Origin: JAJAZB01 sp964244295
GTDB taxonomy: Bacteria > Bacteroidota > Bacteroidia > Cytophagales > Spirosomataceae
Assembly: GCA_964244295.1 (NCBI GenBank)
Contig: CAXTIG010000059.1
Coordinates: forward strand, 1-32,421
Direction of reading: 5' to 3'
DNA: 32,421 nt
The notes below the pieces were generated by a model. The model searched no databases, had not been told where the DNA came from, and worked only from the letters and a program-made list of their open reading frames with translations. Below are positions 1 to 8,152 of this stretch, one piece after another. Each line of letters starts with the position of its first letter. Positions within the stretch are counted from its first letter, which is position 1. Both the position numbers and the translations under genes were made by a program.

Positions 1-62
1 CGTCCCATGAGACGAAAATACAATAACCTAAACTAATTTACAGCAACTACTTAAAACCCATC

Positions 63-1400
63 ATGTCCGTCCTCCTCACCGAAACCGAAGCCAAGACGCT
101 CCTCCAGAAAGTATTGAGCTACTCGAAGGCCGATGAATGCGAAGTCAACCTGTCCGGCCAGGAGCGGGGCAACATCCGCTACGCCCGCAACGAAGTGTCT
201 ACCAGCGGCGTGCTCACCAACCAGAACCTCGTCGTGCAATCGGCCTTTGGCAAAAAAGTAGGTACAACTACGATTGACGAATTTGACGACGCTTCGCTCG
301 AAAAAGTGGTGCGGCGCTCGGAAGAACTCGCTCGGCTCGCCCCCGAAAACCCGGAGTACGTCGGGCTGGTCGGGCCGCAGACGTACCTGAAATCGAAGGG
401 CTTTTTCGAGTCCACCGCCACCATCACTCCGGCCCAGCGGGCCGAGGCGGTGGCGAAGAGCCTCCAACCCGCCCGCGAGCAGAAACTCAGCGCCGCCGGG
501 TACCTCGAAGACACGCGGGGTTACTCGGCCATGATGAACTCGAAGGGGTTGTTTGCGTACTACCCCAGCACGAACGTCAGTTTTTCGCTCACCGCCCGCA
601 CCGACGACGGCAAAGGCTCCGGTTACGTGACACGGGGCTACAACGATTTCGCCAAACTCGACACGGCGGCAGCCACCCGGATTGCCATCGGCAAGGCCGT
701 AGCCTCCCGCGAGGCGAAGGCCATCGAACCCGGTAAGTACACGGTAATTCTGGAACCCACGGCGGCGGCGGTGTTGCTCGAAAACATCTTCTTCAACTTC
801 GACGCCCGCAGCGCCGACGAAGGCCGGAGTTTTCTGAGCAAACCCGGCGGCAAAACCAAGCTGGGCGAGAAAATCGTGGACGAGCGCATCACGATTTACT
901 CCGACCCCACCAACGCCGAATTGCCCGGCTCGCCCTGGTCGGGCGAGGGGCAGGCGCTCGAAAAAATGACCTGGATTGACAAGGGCGTGGTAAAAAACCT
1001 GGCCTACTCCCGGTTCTGGGCGCAGAAAAAAGGCGTGAAGCCGGTGCCCTTCCCCAGCAACGTCATCGTGGCGGGCGGTACGGCCTCGCTGGAAGACATG
1101 ATCAAAAGTACCACGCGCGGCATTCTGGTGACCAAACTCTGGTACATCCGCTTCGTGGACCCGCAAACGTTGCTCGTTACCGGCCTGACCCGCGACGGGA
1201 CGTTTTTCATCGAAAACGGCAAAATCAAGCACCCCATCAAAAACTTCCGTTTCAACGAAAGCCCCATCATCATGCTCAACAACCTCGAAACGTTGGGCCG
1301 TCCGGAGCGGGCCGTCAGCACCGAATCGGAGCGCAGCTACCTGATTCCGCCGATGAAGATTCGGGAGTTTACGTTTACGAGTTTGTCGGACGCGGTGTAG
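63..1400 (+). CDS. TldE/PmbA-like metalloprotease homologue (TldD/PmbA family)
   Basis: The 445-residue product has the length and layout of the TldD/PmbA family, whose TldD-TldE heterodimers degrade unfolded peptides or mature modified peptides in the cytoplasm. The early block GQERGNIRYARNEVSTSG and the later G-rich block around SPWSGEGQALEKMTW fit the family. I see no HExxxH zinc motif, which TldD carries and TldE/PmbA lacks, so this is the non-catalytic TldE-type partner. No signal peptide is present. In Bacteroidota the HExxxH partner usually lies directly upstream, which here would be outside the window. The 62 bases before the ATG are A-rich with no clear ribosome site. The gene ends 12 bases before a strong hairpin shared with the convergent gene. 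The family call is firm; the substrate is unknown. Confidence 0.85.
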   Translation: MSVLLTETEAKTLLQKVLSYSKADECEVNLSGQERGNIRYARNEVSTSGVLTNQNLVVQSAFGKKVGTTTIDEFDDASLEKVVRRSEELARLAPENPEYVGLVGPQTYLKSKGFFESTATITPAQRAEAVAKSLQPAREQKLSAAGYLEDTRGYSAMMNSKGLFAYYPSTNVSFSLTARTDDGKGSGYVTRGYNDFAKLDTAAATRIAIGKAVASREAKAIEPGKYTVILEPTAAAVLLENIFFNFDARSADEGRSFLSKPGGKTKLGEKIVDERITIYSDPTNAELPGSPWSGEGQALEKMTWIDKGVVKNLAYSRFWAQKKGVKPVPFPSNVIVAGGTASLEDMIKSTTRGILVTKLWYIRFVDPQTLLVTGLTRDGTFFIENGKIKHPIKNFRFNESPIIMLNNLETLGRPERAVSTESERSYLIPPMKIREFTFTSLSDAV

Positions 1401-1411
1401 GAAAAGCAACA

Positions 1412-1450
1412 GCAACGATTGCCCTCCTTAAAAAGGAGGGCAATCGTTGC
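1412..1450. terminator. Bidirectional intrinsic terminator hairpin
   Basis: A perfect 18-bp inverted repeat (1412-1429 with 1433-1450) has a 3-nt AAA loop. It sits between the stop of the TldE-like gene and the stop of the convergent barrel gene. The short A/T run lies inside the stem and loop rather than after it, so it should act on both strands. Confidence 0.75.
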
Positions 1451-1496
1451 CATTCGCGCTACCGAAAGAAATTGCTTCGATACGCTCGCAAGGTTT

Positions 1497-2666
1497 TCAA
1501 AACGCCTCCCCCGTGAAAATATAGAACCCCGGCCCCTCCCGCGTAAAACCCGCATCGAAGCGCAGGAATACGTCTTTTTTCGGGAAAAGCAGGTATCGCA
1601 GGCCCAGCCCGCCCGTGGGTTGTACGTTCTTCCAGGCCAGTTCCCCCGGCGTGGGCGCGACGGCTCCGGCTGAGGCGAACACCGCTCCGCCGAAGCGTTT
1701 GCTGAACGGAAAGGGCAACATCCGAAACTCGACCTGCCCGGCCAAATACGCCTGATCGCGATAACGTCCGGCGTAAAACCCACGCTGAATCATCTCGCCG
1801 CCCATGAGCGAGAGATGGTGAAATGGCACCGCGCCCCCCGTCGTGTAGCTACCGTAAAGCTGACTGGCCAGCACCTGGCGGCGGGCAGCACCCACGGGCC
1901 GGTACGAACGCACGTCGAAAAGAAACTGCTGGAAATTGAAGTTGCTGCCCCAACGGGGGCTGTATTTCAGCGCGGCCAGTTCGACGTACAGCCCTTCGCG
2001 CACGTTGAGTGGGTTGTGTCGGTTGTCGAACACCAGCGCGGGGCCGAGGCCGAGGTTGGTGGTGCCCCCGGCTCCGGGCGGCACGGCGTAAGCATCAGTG
2101 TCGGGTTGGTTAAAGCTCACCCGGCTCAGGCGCTGAAAGTCTACGCCCAGCCCGCCGAATAAATTGGGAATGATTTTACCCACCACGCGCTGGCGAACTT
2201 GCAGGTAAGTCGCATCGACCTCGGCGGGTTCTCTCCCGGAGTTCTCCGGCCCGATGCCGTAGTAAAGCAAGGGAAAGCGTTGAAAACGAATTCGTCCGAG
2301 CAGTAGCCAACGGTCGGCGTCGCCGTAGAGGTTGTTGTCGAGGGCCAGACCGTACTGGCTGCGCAAAGTGAAAAACACGAACGTGTTGACCTCACTGAGG
2401 CGGTTCTGAGCCACGTTGTTTTTGGCATGGTACAGAAACAGTGAGGATACGCCCAATTCCAGGCTGGTTTCGGGCGCGTAAGCCAGCGTGGGATACACCA
2501 AAAAACGAGGACGGCTGGGTGGCAGGGTATCGCGAAAAAACTTGTCGACCTGGCGGCCTACCCAGTTTTTCCGGGCTACTTCCTGGGCCGGGGCATCAGG
2601 CCCACCCACCCCCAGGCCCAACCCCAGCAGCAGGGTTCGCCAAAACCACCTCTTCTTATTTTGCAT
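1497..2666 (-). CDS. BamA/TamA-like outer-membrane beta-barrel protein (surface antigen D15 type)
   Basis: The product (389 residues) has an N-terminal export signal (basic MQNKKRW, then LLLGLGLGVGG) and ends in an aromatic-rich beta-barrel, with final strand FDAGFTREGPGFYIFTGEAF. Alternating hydrophobic strands and turns fill most of the length. Blocks such as GLGPALVFDNRHNPLNVREGLYVEL and a late GGEMIQRGFYAGRYRD resemble the barrel of Omp85/D15 proteins. There is no room for a full set of POTRA domains, so this is a barrel-only relative, not BamA itself. The frame stays open to an upstream ATG at 2723, but that start would overlap the preceding gene, and the ATG at 2666 puts the signal peptide at the N-terminus. 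It follows the GH19-type gene by 43 bp on the same strand. The cargo is unknown. Confidence 0.75.
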   Translation of the reverse strand: MQNKKRWFWRTLLLGLGLGVGGPDAPAQEVARKNWVGRQVDKFFRDTLPPSRPRFLVYPTLAYAPETSLELGVSSLFLYHAKNNVAQNRLSEVNTFVFFTLRSQYGLALDNNLYGDADRWLLLGRIRFQRFPLLYYGIGPENSGREPAEVDATYLQVRQRVVGKIIPNLFGGLGVDFQRLSRVSFNQPDTDAYAVPPGAGGTTNLGLGPALVFDNRHNPLNVREGLYVELAALKYSPRWGSNFNFQQFLFDVRSYRPVGAARRQVLASQLYGSYTTGGAVPFHHLSLMGGEMIQRGFYAGRYRDQAYLAGQVEFRMLPFPFSKRFGGAVFASAGAVAPTPGELAWKNVQPTGGLGLRYLLFPKKDVFLRFDAGFTREGPGFYIFTGEAF

Positions 2667-2709
2667 GAAAACTAACCCATGCAAGAACGATACCGCCGGG
2701 ACGAGGGGC

Positions 2710-3321
2710 TTACTGCCGGGCAAAAATCAGGATTTCATCGAAGCGCCGGGCAAGGTCGGCAATGGTCTGGGCCTTGTCGGAACCGTTGATGATGGAGCGG
2801 GCGTGCTCGAAGTCAGGCGCTTGCCCCTCGCGGAAAAACTGACTTAGTTTTCTGCCCGTAAACCAGCCTTCTTTCATACCCTGAATGGCAATCTGGTAGG
2901 CCAGTTCGGGTTCTTTGGCCCGATCGGGATGGGCGACCAGGTTAATCCCGAATTTGCTCCCCGCTCTCTCGTAGTTGGCCCGCCCGGTGAGTTGCACGTA
3001 ACCGCGCCCGTGGAAACGCGCTCCGTCACCGGGCTGAGTATTGCCGAGTCGTTTGCCGACCTGGGTTTGGGGGCCGTACAGCCGATCGAAGCGCTCCGTC
3101 GAGCCAAACTCGTCGATGGGTCGCATGGTGTGGGCGGTTTCCCACTTGAAGGTAGCCAGGCAGTAGGCCAGTTGGCGGCGGTCGGTGTCGGAATCCGAAA
3201 ACCGGGTGTCCTGCTCCACTTGCCGGAGCAAAAAAATCAGGGCCTCGGCCAGCGGGTTGGTAATCGGGCCGAAGCGGGCCACGTACATCTGGCCGAGTTT
3301 AACGTCGTCGAAGGAAAGCAT
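2710..3321 (-). CDS. GH19-type chitinase/lysozyme-like hydrolase
   Basis: The 203-residue product matches the catalytic core of glycoside hydrolase family 19 (plant class I chitinases and phage-type endolysins). KWETAHTMRPIDE (residues 59-71) carries the likely general acid E61. ARFHGRGYVQLTGRANYERA (101-120) is the family signature around the substrate cleft. GH19 enzymes cleave beta-1,4 linkages in chitin or in the peptidoglycan backbone. No signal peptide is visible, as in holin-dependent endolysins, but no phage genes are nearby. The ATG at 3321 has an 8-bp inverted repeat just upstream (3325-3332 with 3349-3356), and nothing resembling a strong ribosome site. It may be cotranscribed with the barrel gene downstream. 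Whether it acts on the host wall, on rivals, or is a phage remnant cannot be told from sequence. Confidence 0.8.
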   Translation of the reverse strand: MLSFDDVKLGQMYVARFGPITNPLAEALIFLLRQVEQDTRFSDSDTDRRQLAYCLATFKWETAHTMRPIDEFGSTERFDRLYGPQTQVGKRLGNTQPGDGARFHGRGYVQLTGRANYERAGSKFGINLVAHPDRAKEPELAYQIAIQGMKEGWFTGRKLSQFFREGQAPDFEHARSIINGSDKAQTIADLARRFDEILIFARQ

Positions 3322-3476
3322 GGGCTTGGCAGTAAAAGTAAAACGATGCTGCCAAGTTGAATCACAAAAAGGTTCGGGTCAAAAAAAGTGAGGGAACGGT
3401 TGAGTTGAGGTACCTCCCCCGGCTGATCCACAGTGGCTGTCATCCAGGAGAAAAACAGTTTTTCCACCCAAAAAAA

Positions 3477-4910
3477 CTACTCATTTTCCCCACCCAACTG
3501 CTCCGAAATCGCCTTCCGCAGCGCCTCCTCAGGTCGGAGCGTACCATTGCGTTTCAGGCCGTTGGGGGCGGTGCCGCCCGATTCACTCCGGGCGCGGGCA
3601 GCCAAGGCGGGAGAGGTGAAACGGCTGTTGCGAAACTGGTTCCATTCTTCCTCGCTCATCCACTGCCGGGTCTGGTCGCCTTTCTGGTAGCCGTCGTTGA
3701 AGGCCGCGATGCGGCTGTCGGTTTCGGCAAAACGGCTGTCTTCGAGCAGGGCGTCGAGGTCGGCCTGCACGGCGCGGCGCTCGGTTTCGAGGGCGGCGGG
3801 GTCGGGCAGGGTGGCGAGGTCATTTTCAAAAATGGCCTTTTTGCTGCCGTTGGTGGCTAAAATTTCGTCGGCCCGCACCAGGGCGGTGGTCAGGCGGCGG
3901 CGTTCGCGGCGCATCCGGCCCATTCGCATCGGAATCTGTATCCAGCGCTGCCAGTAACTTTGCAGCACCGGAAACGCCACCCCCAGGCACACCGCCCCGG
4001 CAATGGCGAACAAAATGCCCGTCAACACGAACGAGAGCAAAGCCCAGCCACTCGTGACGAGGCTCTGGTTCAGCACATCCATTTTTTGCAACTCCCGGTC
4101 TACCTGCCCGATGGCGGAGGCCGAGCCGGGGTCGGTTTGCTGCAACTGGATGTTCTTGACGGTCTTGTTGATTTCCTGCTTCAGCTTGTCGGTTTTGTAG
4201 GCTTCGTACCGAAACCAGCCCAACACAAACATCGTCGCGACGGTGAACACCACCAAACCGCCGATAAACCAAGCGTAGTTGCGGTGGGCGTTGGGGTGTT
4301 TTTCCAGGTACGGCTGTTCGATGAGGCGCTCGTAGGCGGGTTTGAGCAAAATCGACAATGCCGCCAGACCCACGGCGAAACTCCAGGCTTCGACGTTGTT
4401 GCGAATGTTGAGGGCATAGGCGACGATTTCGTGGGAAATAATCAAATCGCCGCCGATGAACAGCACCCCGGCGATGAGGTAAAGCAGCCCCGCCAGAAAG
4501 GCGTAGCTCGACTCGGTACGGCGGCGTTTGTCGCGCAGACGCACCGTTTCTTCCTCGTTGATGGCCACGCTGGCTTCGAGCCGGGCGGCTTCTTTTTCGG
4601 CCAGATGCAGTTCGGAAAGGTGGCCTTGCAGGGCGTCGAAAGCGGCCTTGCGGCGGCTGCGGGTTTGCTCCAGGTCGGTGTCGAGGCGGCTCAGGCGCTG
4701 ACGTTTTTCAGTCAGGCGTTCGTTGAGTCGGGTCAGGTTGACCTGGCTGCTGAGGTACCCCTCGTAGCTGTCCCGGCTGACCTGCTCCAGCCCGCTGGTA
4801 TAGCCGTGCTGAAAATCGGAGGAATTGGTGTGCTGCGAAGCATCGCGCGGTGGCGTACCCTCGGACGGAGCGCCGCCCGGCAGGTTTTCAAACGGGGTAT
4901 CCTGATTCAT
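3477..4910 (-). CDS. Four-TM membrane protein flanked by coiled coils, unknown function
   Basis: I do not recognise this 477-residue protein. The first 50 residues are polar and low in hydrophobics. Residues about 55-130 are strongly helical and charged and probably form a coiled coil. Then come four likely membrane segments near 136-157, 175-190, 212-232 and 287-315. A second charged helical region runs from about 325 to 400, beginning with a very basic patch (MRMGRMRRERRRL, 328-340). A loop between TM3 and TM4 (about 240-283) is also helical. The overall shape, with coiled coils on both sides of a compact membrane core, suggests a scaffold or mechanosensor-like protein, but that is inference only. 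It stands alone, with about 480 bp of gene-free DNA upstream and 155 bp downstream. Confidence 0.7.
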   Translation of the reverse strand: MNQDTPFENLPGGAPSEGTPPRDASQHTNSSDFQHGYTSGLEQVSRDSYEGYLSSQVNLTRLNERLTEKRQRLSRLDTDLEQTRSRRKAAFDALQGHLSELHLAEKEAARLEASVAINEEETVRLRDKRRRTESSYAFLAGLLYLIAGVLFIGGDLIISHEIVAYALNIRNNVEAWSFAVGLAALSILLKPAYERLIEQPYLEKHPNAHRNYAWFIGGLVVFTVATMFVLGWFRYEAYKTDKLKQEINKTVKNIQLQQTDPGSASAIGQVDRELQKMDVLNQSLVTSGWALLSFVLTGILFAIAGAVCLGVAFPVLQSYWQRWIQIPMRMGRMRRERRRLTTALVRADEILATNGSKKAIFENDLATLPDPAALETERRAVQADLDALLEDSRFAETDSRIAAFNDGYQKGDQTRQWMSEEEWNQFRNSRFTSPALAARARSESGGTAPNGLKRNGTLRPEEALRKAISEQLGGENE

Positions 4911-5393
4911 GCGTCAAAGAGAAATGAACGAAACGAGATTTCAAACGGTAACGGTTGGTCATGTTCTCTTTTTCGGGGATACGCTCGCTGATTCAGGTTG
5001 CTGCGACGAATTGAAACTGATTTTTTGTCTAAACCCGCTGGGTAAACCTCGCGCGGGGCGGGTTGAGTTCCGCCTTTCCGCTTGGTGTTGGTTTTTGTCA
5101 AACGAAGTTGGCGCTGGTTTTCCTACCTAAGGGAAGCGTAAAAAATAGGGCCAGACCGATTTACGAATGCCCCTTGAAAACCGATGTTACGCTGTTCAGT
5201 AGTTTAGTTTTCGGTAAAAGAAGGGGTTATCATCCCGACGTAGGTTGTCATTCCGACGCAGGAGGGATCTCGTTCGACTACCAAGTACGTTGGCTACCGG
5301 CAAGGGGTCTGGCAGGCCAACGAGATCCCTCCTGCATCGGAATGACAGGCCGTTTCTTCAAATTCTAAACCGCTTAAATGCCCCGATGAGCGG
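4911..5393. other. Gene-free stretch upstream of the four-TM protein
   Basis: This 483-bp gap separates two minus-strand genes. It holds the family A inverted repeat at 5246-5347 and a possible weak hairpin (accgct 5369-5374 with agcggt 5389-5394) just past the permease stop. Short open frames here have no protein-like character. I see no tRNA fold and no good TAnnTTTG promoter upstream of the four-TM gene. Confidence 0.6.
5246..5347. repeat. Family A long inverted repeat (copy A1, divergent)
   Basis: Arms of 29 nt at 5246-5274 and 5319-5347 are complementary except for one position. The outer ends read TGTCATTCCG, like the other family A copies at 14901, 17443, 21326 and 23698, but the middle differs (gcaggagggatctcgtt). 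The 44-nt loop contains gactaccaagt, echoed in the loop of copy A4. Confidence 0.8.
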
Positions 5394-6842
5394 TCAAAAC
5401 CCCTCCTTCCGCGCCGGAACGGGCGGCTGTATGACGGCCTTCACGTATTTGTACCCAACAGTCAGAAACAACCCTAACCCCAGCACCAACCCGCCGAAAA
5501 ACAGGGCGCTCAGCGCCGGATTATAAAAAACAATCGCCCCCAGGCAAACCCCCGACAAGCTCAGCGCGAGCAAGGGCAACCAGGGATACAGCGGAGCGCG
5601 GAACGGGCGCGACAGGTTCGGCTCTTTCCGCCGCAACACCAGCAGCGCCGCCATGCTGATGCCGTACATCACCACCGCCCCCAGCACCGACAAAATAATA
5701 ATGGAATCGGTCGTGCCCGTAGCCAGCGCCAGCAACCCCACCCCGCCGCCCGCCAGCAGCGCCCAGTGGGGCGTTTGGTAGCGGGGGTGCAGCGTCGCCA
5801 GGCGTTCGGGCAGGTAGCCTTCGCGGGCCAGGGCGTAGAGTTGGCGCGAGTAGCTGAGCGTGTTGCAGTGAAACGAAGCCACCAGCCCGAACACGCCCAG
5901 ACCCGCGAAGAGTTTGGCCCAGCCGCTTTCTTCGCCCAGGGCCATCGCCAGGGCATCCGGCAACGGGTGGTCGTGGGTAGCCAGGGTTCGCCAGTCGCCC
6001 AGGCCCGCGCTCAGAATCATCACGCCCAGCGCCAACGCCACCAGCGTGAGGATGCTCGACACGTAGCCGCGTGGGATGGTTTTGTGCGGGTTTTTTACTT
6101 CTTCGGCCACCATCGCCACGCCTTCGATGGCGACGAAAAACCACATGGCGAAAGGAATTCCAGCAAACACCTCCCCAAGGCCAACCCGCGCCGGGTTGTG
6201 GGCCAGAAAATTTTCCCAGGAAAAGTAGGGCCAGACCAGCACCATAAACACCAGCAATTCCAGCACCGAAAGCGCCGTAACCCAGAACGAGAACCGCGCC
6301 GAGCCTTTCACCCCGAACCAGTTGAGGGCGATAAACACGCCGTAGGTACCCACCGCCACCGGCAGCACGGGCAGGGCAGGATACAGAAAATGCGCGTAAC
6401 TGCCCAGCGCGTAGGCAATGGCGGGAGGGGCCAGCAGAAAATCGACCAGCGTGGCAAACCCGGCCACGAAACCGCCCGTTGGCCCGAAGGCCCGCCGGGC
6501 GTAGGCCGCCGCGCCCCCCGCCGAAGGAATAGCGGCGGTGAGTTCGGTGTAACTGAAAATAAAGGAGACGTACAGCGCCGTGACGAGCAGCGTGGAACCC
6601 AGAAAACCGAGGGTGCCGGAGGTACTCCAGCCGTAATTCCAGCCGAAGTACTCGCCCGAAATGACCAGGCCCACGGCAATGGCCCAGAGTTGGGGGGCGG
6701 TGATGACGCGCTGGAGGGGAGCGGAAGGAGGTTGGTCTTTCAAATCGCCACGAAACGGTTTTAGGGAAGGAAGAAGTGGGCGAAAATACGACCGACGGGG
6801 AATTTGCGAAATGAAAAGATTGTGGAGACCCTTTTCAGCCAA
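5394..6842 (-). CDS. eat: Ethanolamine permease-like APC-superfamily transporter
   Basis: The protein (482 residues from the ATG) has about 12 hydrophobic segments typical of amino acid/polyamine/organocation permeases. The block GLVISGEYFGWNYGW (58-72), followed by a GTLGF...FIFSYTELTAAIP pattern and AFGPTGGFVAGFATLVDFLLAPPA, matches bacterial ethanolamine permeases closely. A helical core NPHKTIPRGY lies in the usual cytoplasmic loop. No ethanolamine ammonia-lyase genes lie nearby, so the substrate rests on family resemblance. The start is uncertain: the ATG at 6842 overlaps the 3' end of hicA by 8 bp and adds a non-conserved basic leader. A TTG at 6743 lies much nearer the conserved region, with a near-consensus TATTTTCG box (6788-6781, minus strand) at a suitable distance. 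It could be cotranscribed with hicBA or have its own promoter. Confidence 0.8.
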   Translation of the reverse strand: MAEKGLHNLFISQIPRRSYFRPLLPSLKPFRGDLKDQPPSAPLQRVITAPQLWAIAVGLVISGEYFGWNYGWSTSGTLGFLGSTLLVTALYVSFIFSYTELTAAIPSAGGAAAYARRAFGPTGGFVAGFATLVDFLLAPPAIAYALGSYAHFLYPALPVLPVAVGTYGVFIALNWFGVKGSARFSFWVTALSVLELLVFMVLVWPYFSWENFLAHNPARVGLGEVFAGIPFAMWFFVAIEGVAMVAEEVKNPHKTIPRGYVSSILTLVALALGVMILSAGLGDWRTLATHDHPLPDALAMALGEESGWAKLFAGLGVFGLVASFHCNTLSYSRQLYALAREGYLPERLATLHPRYQTPHWALLAGGGVGLLALATGTTDSIIILSVLGAVVMYGISMAALLVLRRKEPNLSRPFRAPLYPWLPLLALSLSGVCLGAIVFYNPALSALFFGGLVLGLGLFLTVGYKYVKAVIQPPVPARKEGF

Positions 6843-7077
6843 ACAATCCGCGCATCAAGTCTTCTTTTTCCATCCCCAAATGGTCGGCGATGCTGCCGAG
6901 GATGTCGTTCAGAGTGCCGACTTTGAGGGGATTATGACGAGGGACGGTTTCGAAGTGTTCGCCATTTTTCAGCGTACGAATGCGGATATGGCTACCCGTT
7001 TGCCTTACAATTTCGTAGCCGAAGGGCTTGAGCAGTTTGATGAGTTCGAGGCCGGACAGGTCGCGGGGCGTTTTCAT
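6835..7077 (-). CDS. hicA: HicA-type mRNA interferase toxin
   Basis: The 80-residue protein starts at ATG 7077 (MKTPRDLSGLELIKLLKPFG); the frame extends to 7116 but those 13 residues look non-native. It shows the small double-stranded RNA-binding-like fold of HicA: a first helix, then the strand YEIVRQTGSHIRI with the catalytic histidine at H30, and a C-terminal LNDILGSIADHLGMEKEDLM helix. HicA toxins cleave mRNA and stall translation until neutralised by HicB. The presumptive antitoxin gene lies 76 bp upstream on the same strand. The 3' end overlaps the longest reading of the permease gene by 8 bp. Confidence 0.88.
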   Translation of the reverse strand: MKTPRDLSGLELIKLLKPFGYEIVRQTGSHIRIRTLKNGEHFETVPRHNPLKVGTLNDILGSIADHLGMEKEDLMRGLFG

Positions 7078-7153
7078 TTTATTGAAATTTTGCCCAAACT
7101 TACCCGCTTCTGCCATTGCAGTTTGAAACCTAATGTGTTTGGCTTAGCTGCAT

Positions 7154-7378
7154 TCACACCGCGAACACTTCATCCTTTACGAATCGTAAGCGTACCTGCG
7201 TTGGTCGTTGGGCCACCTCGTCAAAATGACACTCGATGGCATCGCGAATCATCGCTTTCAAGTCCTCCACGTCTTCGCCCTGCGTAAAAATATTCTCTCC
7301 CACCGCGCGGGCCGTGTAGCCGCCGTCGGGGTCTTCTTCGACAATAAATTCCAGCGGTTCGCCGCGCAACTCGTTCAT
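7154..7378 (-). CDS. hicB: HicB-like antitoxin (short form)
   Basis: This is a 74-residue acidic protein (MNELRGEPLEFIVEEDPDGG...) with the pattern EEDPDGGYTARAVGENIFTQGEDVEDLKAMIRDAIECHF typical of the partial RNase-H-like fold of HicB antitoxins. It should bind and neutralise the HicA encoded just downstream. There is no room for the C-terminal helix-turn-helix or ribbon-helix-helix domain that many HicB proteins use for autoregulation, so control of this locus may differ from textbook HicAB. The start ATG 7378 is preferred over an in-frame ATG at 7420 because it is where family similarity begins and because 7420 would overlap the upstream gene. It lies 28 bp after the psi-like gene, so the three could be one transcript. 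Confidence 0.85.
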   Translation of the reverse strand: MNELRGEPLEFIVEEDPDGGYTARAVGENIFTQGEDVEDLKAMIRDAIECHFDEVAQRPTQVRLRFVKDEVFAV

Positions 7379-7406
7379 GGCCGTTGATTTTTCGTAAAAA
7401 TACCCA

Positions 7407-8027
7407 TCACCCCAACCCAAACAACACCTGCAAGTTAATCCAAAGCGCCTTTTTCTTGGCCTTGTCGGTCTGGATGGTGGCGAGCGGGTCGGTGAGGAGG
7501 AATTGGATACCCTCCACCGGTGTGATGCGGTAGGGCACCAGCACGAGGTCGAGGTTGAGTTTTTTCAGGCCCACGCCGAAAGAAATGAACTGGTGGGCTG
7601 ACTTGCTTTCGAGCAGGGGTTTGAAATCCTGGCCCTTCAATTTTTGCAAATCGAGCAAATCCACGTCATCAAGCGTCAGGCTAACGGCTTTCAGAATGTT
7701 GGTGAGTAACTCTACATCGGCGGGCGTGGGGCGGTCGGTGAGGAGGATGGTCTGCCGAAAGGTAGCCCCGAACTTTAGTTCGGGGTGGGATGGAACGGGC
7801 AAACTTGACGAGTCCTCAGCAATCGCCGCCGCTGGCAACTTTTCTTCAACGACGGATTTCGGGGCTTCCGTTGCCACGGAAATCGGGATTTTTTGCGGGG
7901 TTAAGGCAACGACGGGTTCGGGCAGCTCCACGCCCCCTGCCCCCTGCCCCACGCGCTCCGGCACGGCGTAGAGCGTTTCCCCGTAAAATAAAATCTGCAA
8001 AGCTTCCCGCGTGATGACTTCATTCAT
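7407..8027 (-). CDS. Protein resembling DNA polymerase III psi subunit (HolD-like), tentative
   Basis: The product has 206 residues in two parts. Residues 1-75 are variable and low-complexity (many P, V, A, E), after a short MNEVITREALQILFYGETLYAVP start. Residues about 85-206 look folded: TILLTDRPTPADVELLTNILKAVSLTLDDVDLLDL, then HQFISFGV, VPY..., and a terminal LLTDPLATIQTDKAKKKALWINLQVLF. This order (early L-T-D-P-type segment, a helix, a central strand, then 'DPL...K..LW..L') parallels the psi clamp-loader subunit, which links the clamp loader to SSB through chi. The resemblance is from memory of the psi pattern, not from an alignment. Upstream sequence up to the divergent gene at 8153 has only a weak promoter-like TACTTTTA. 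Alternatively it is simply an unnamed Bacteroidota family. Confidence 0.55.
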   Translation of the reverse strand: MNEVITREALQILFYGETLYAVPERVGQGAGGVELPEPVVALTPQKIPISVATEAPKSVVEEKLPAAAIAEDSSSLPVPSHPELKFGATFRQTILLTDRPTPADVELLTNILKAVSLTLDDVDLLDLQKLKGQDFKPLLESKSAHQFISFGVGLKKLNLDLVLVPYRITPVEGIQFLLTDPLATIQTDKAKKKALWINLQVLFGLG

Positions 8028-8152
8028 GCCGATTTTTCTGAAAAATGGGGGACTTTTGGGGCGAAAAGCACCGCCGGTTCCGCCGCCGTAAAAGTAACCG
8101 CTAAATCCCGTTTGACTACCGCGCTTAGCCCAGCCCGACCCTTCGTTGAGTC

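Noticed and set aside
6688..7378. The eat-like permease as part of an ethanolamine utilisation operon
   Set aside because: None of the ammonia-lyase, aldehyde dehydrogenase or shell genes is nearby; the adjacent genes are a toxin-antitoxin pair.
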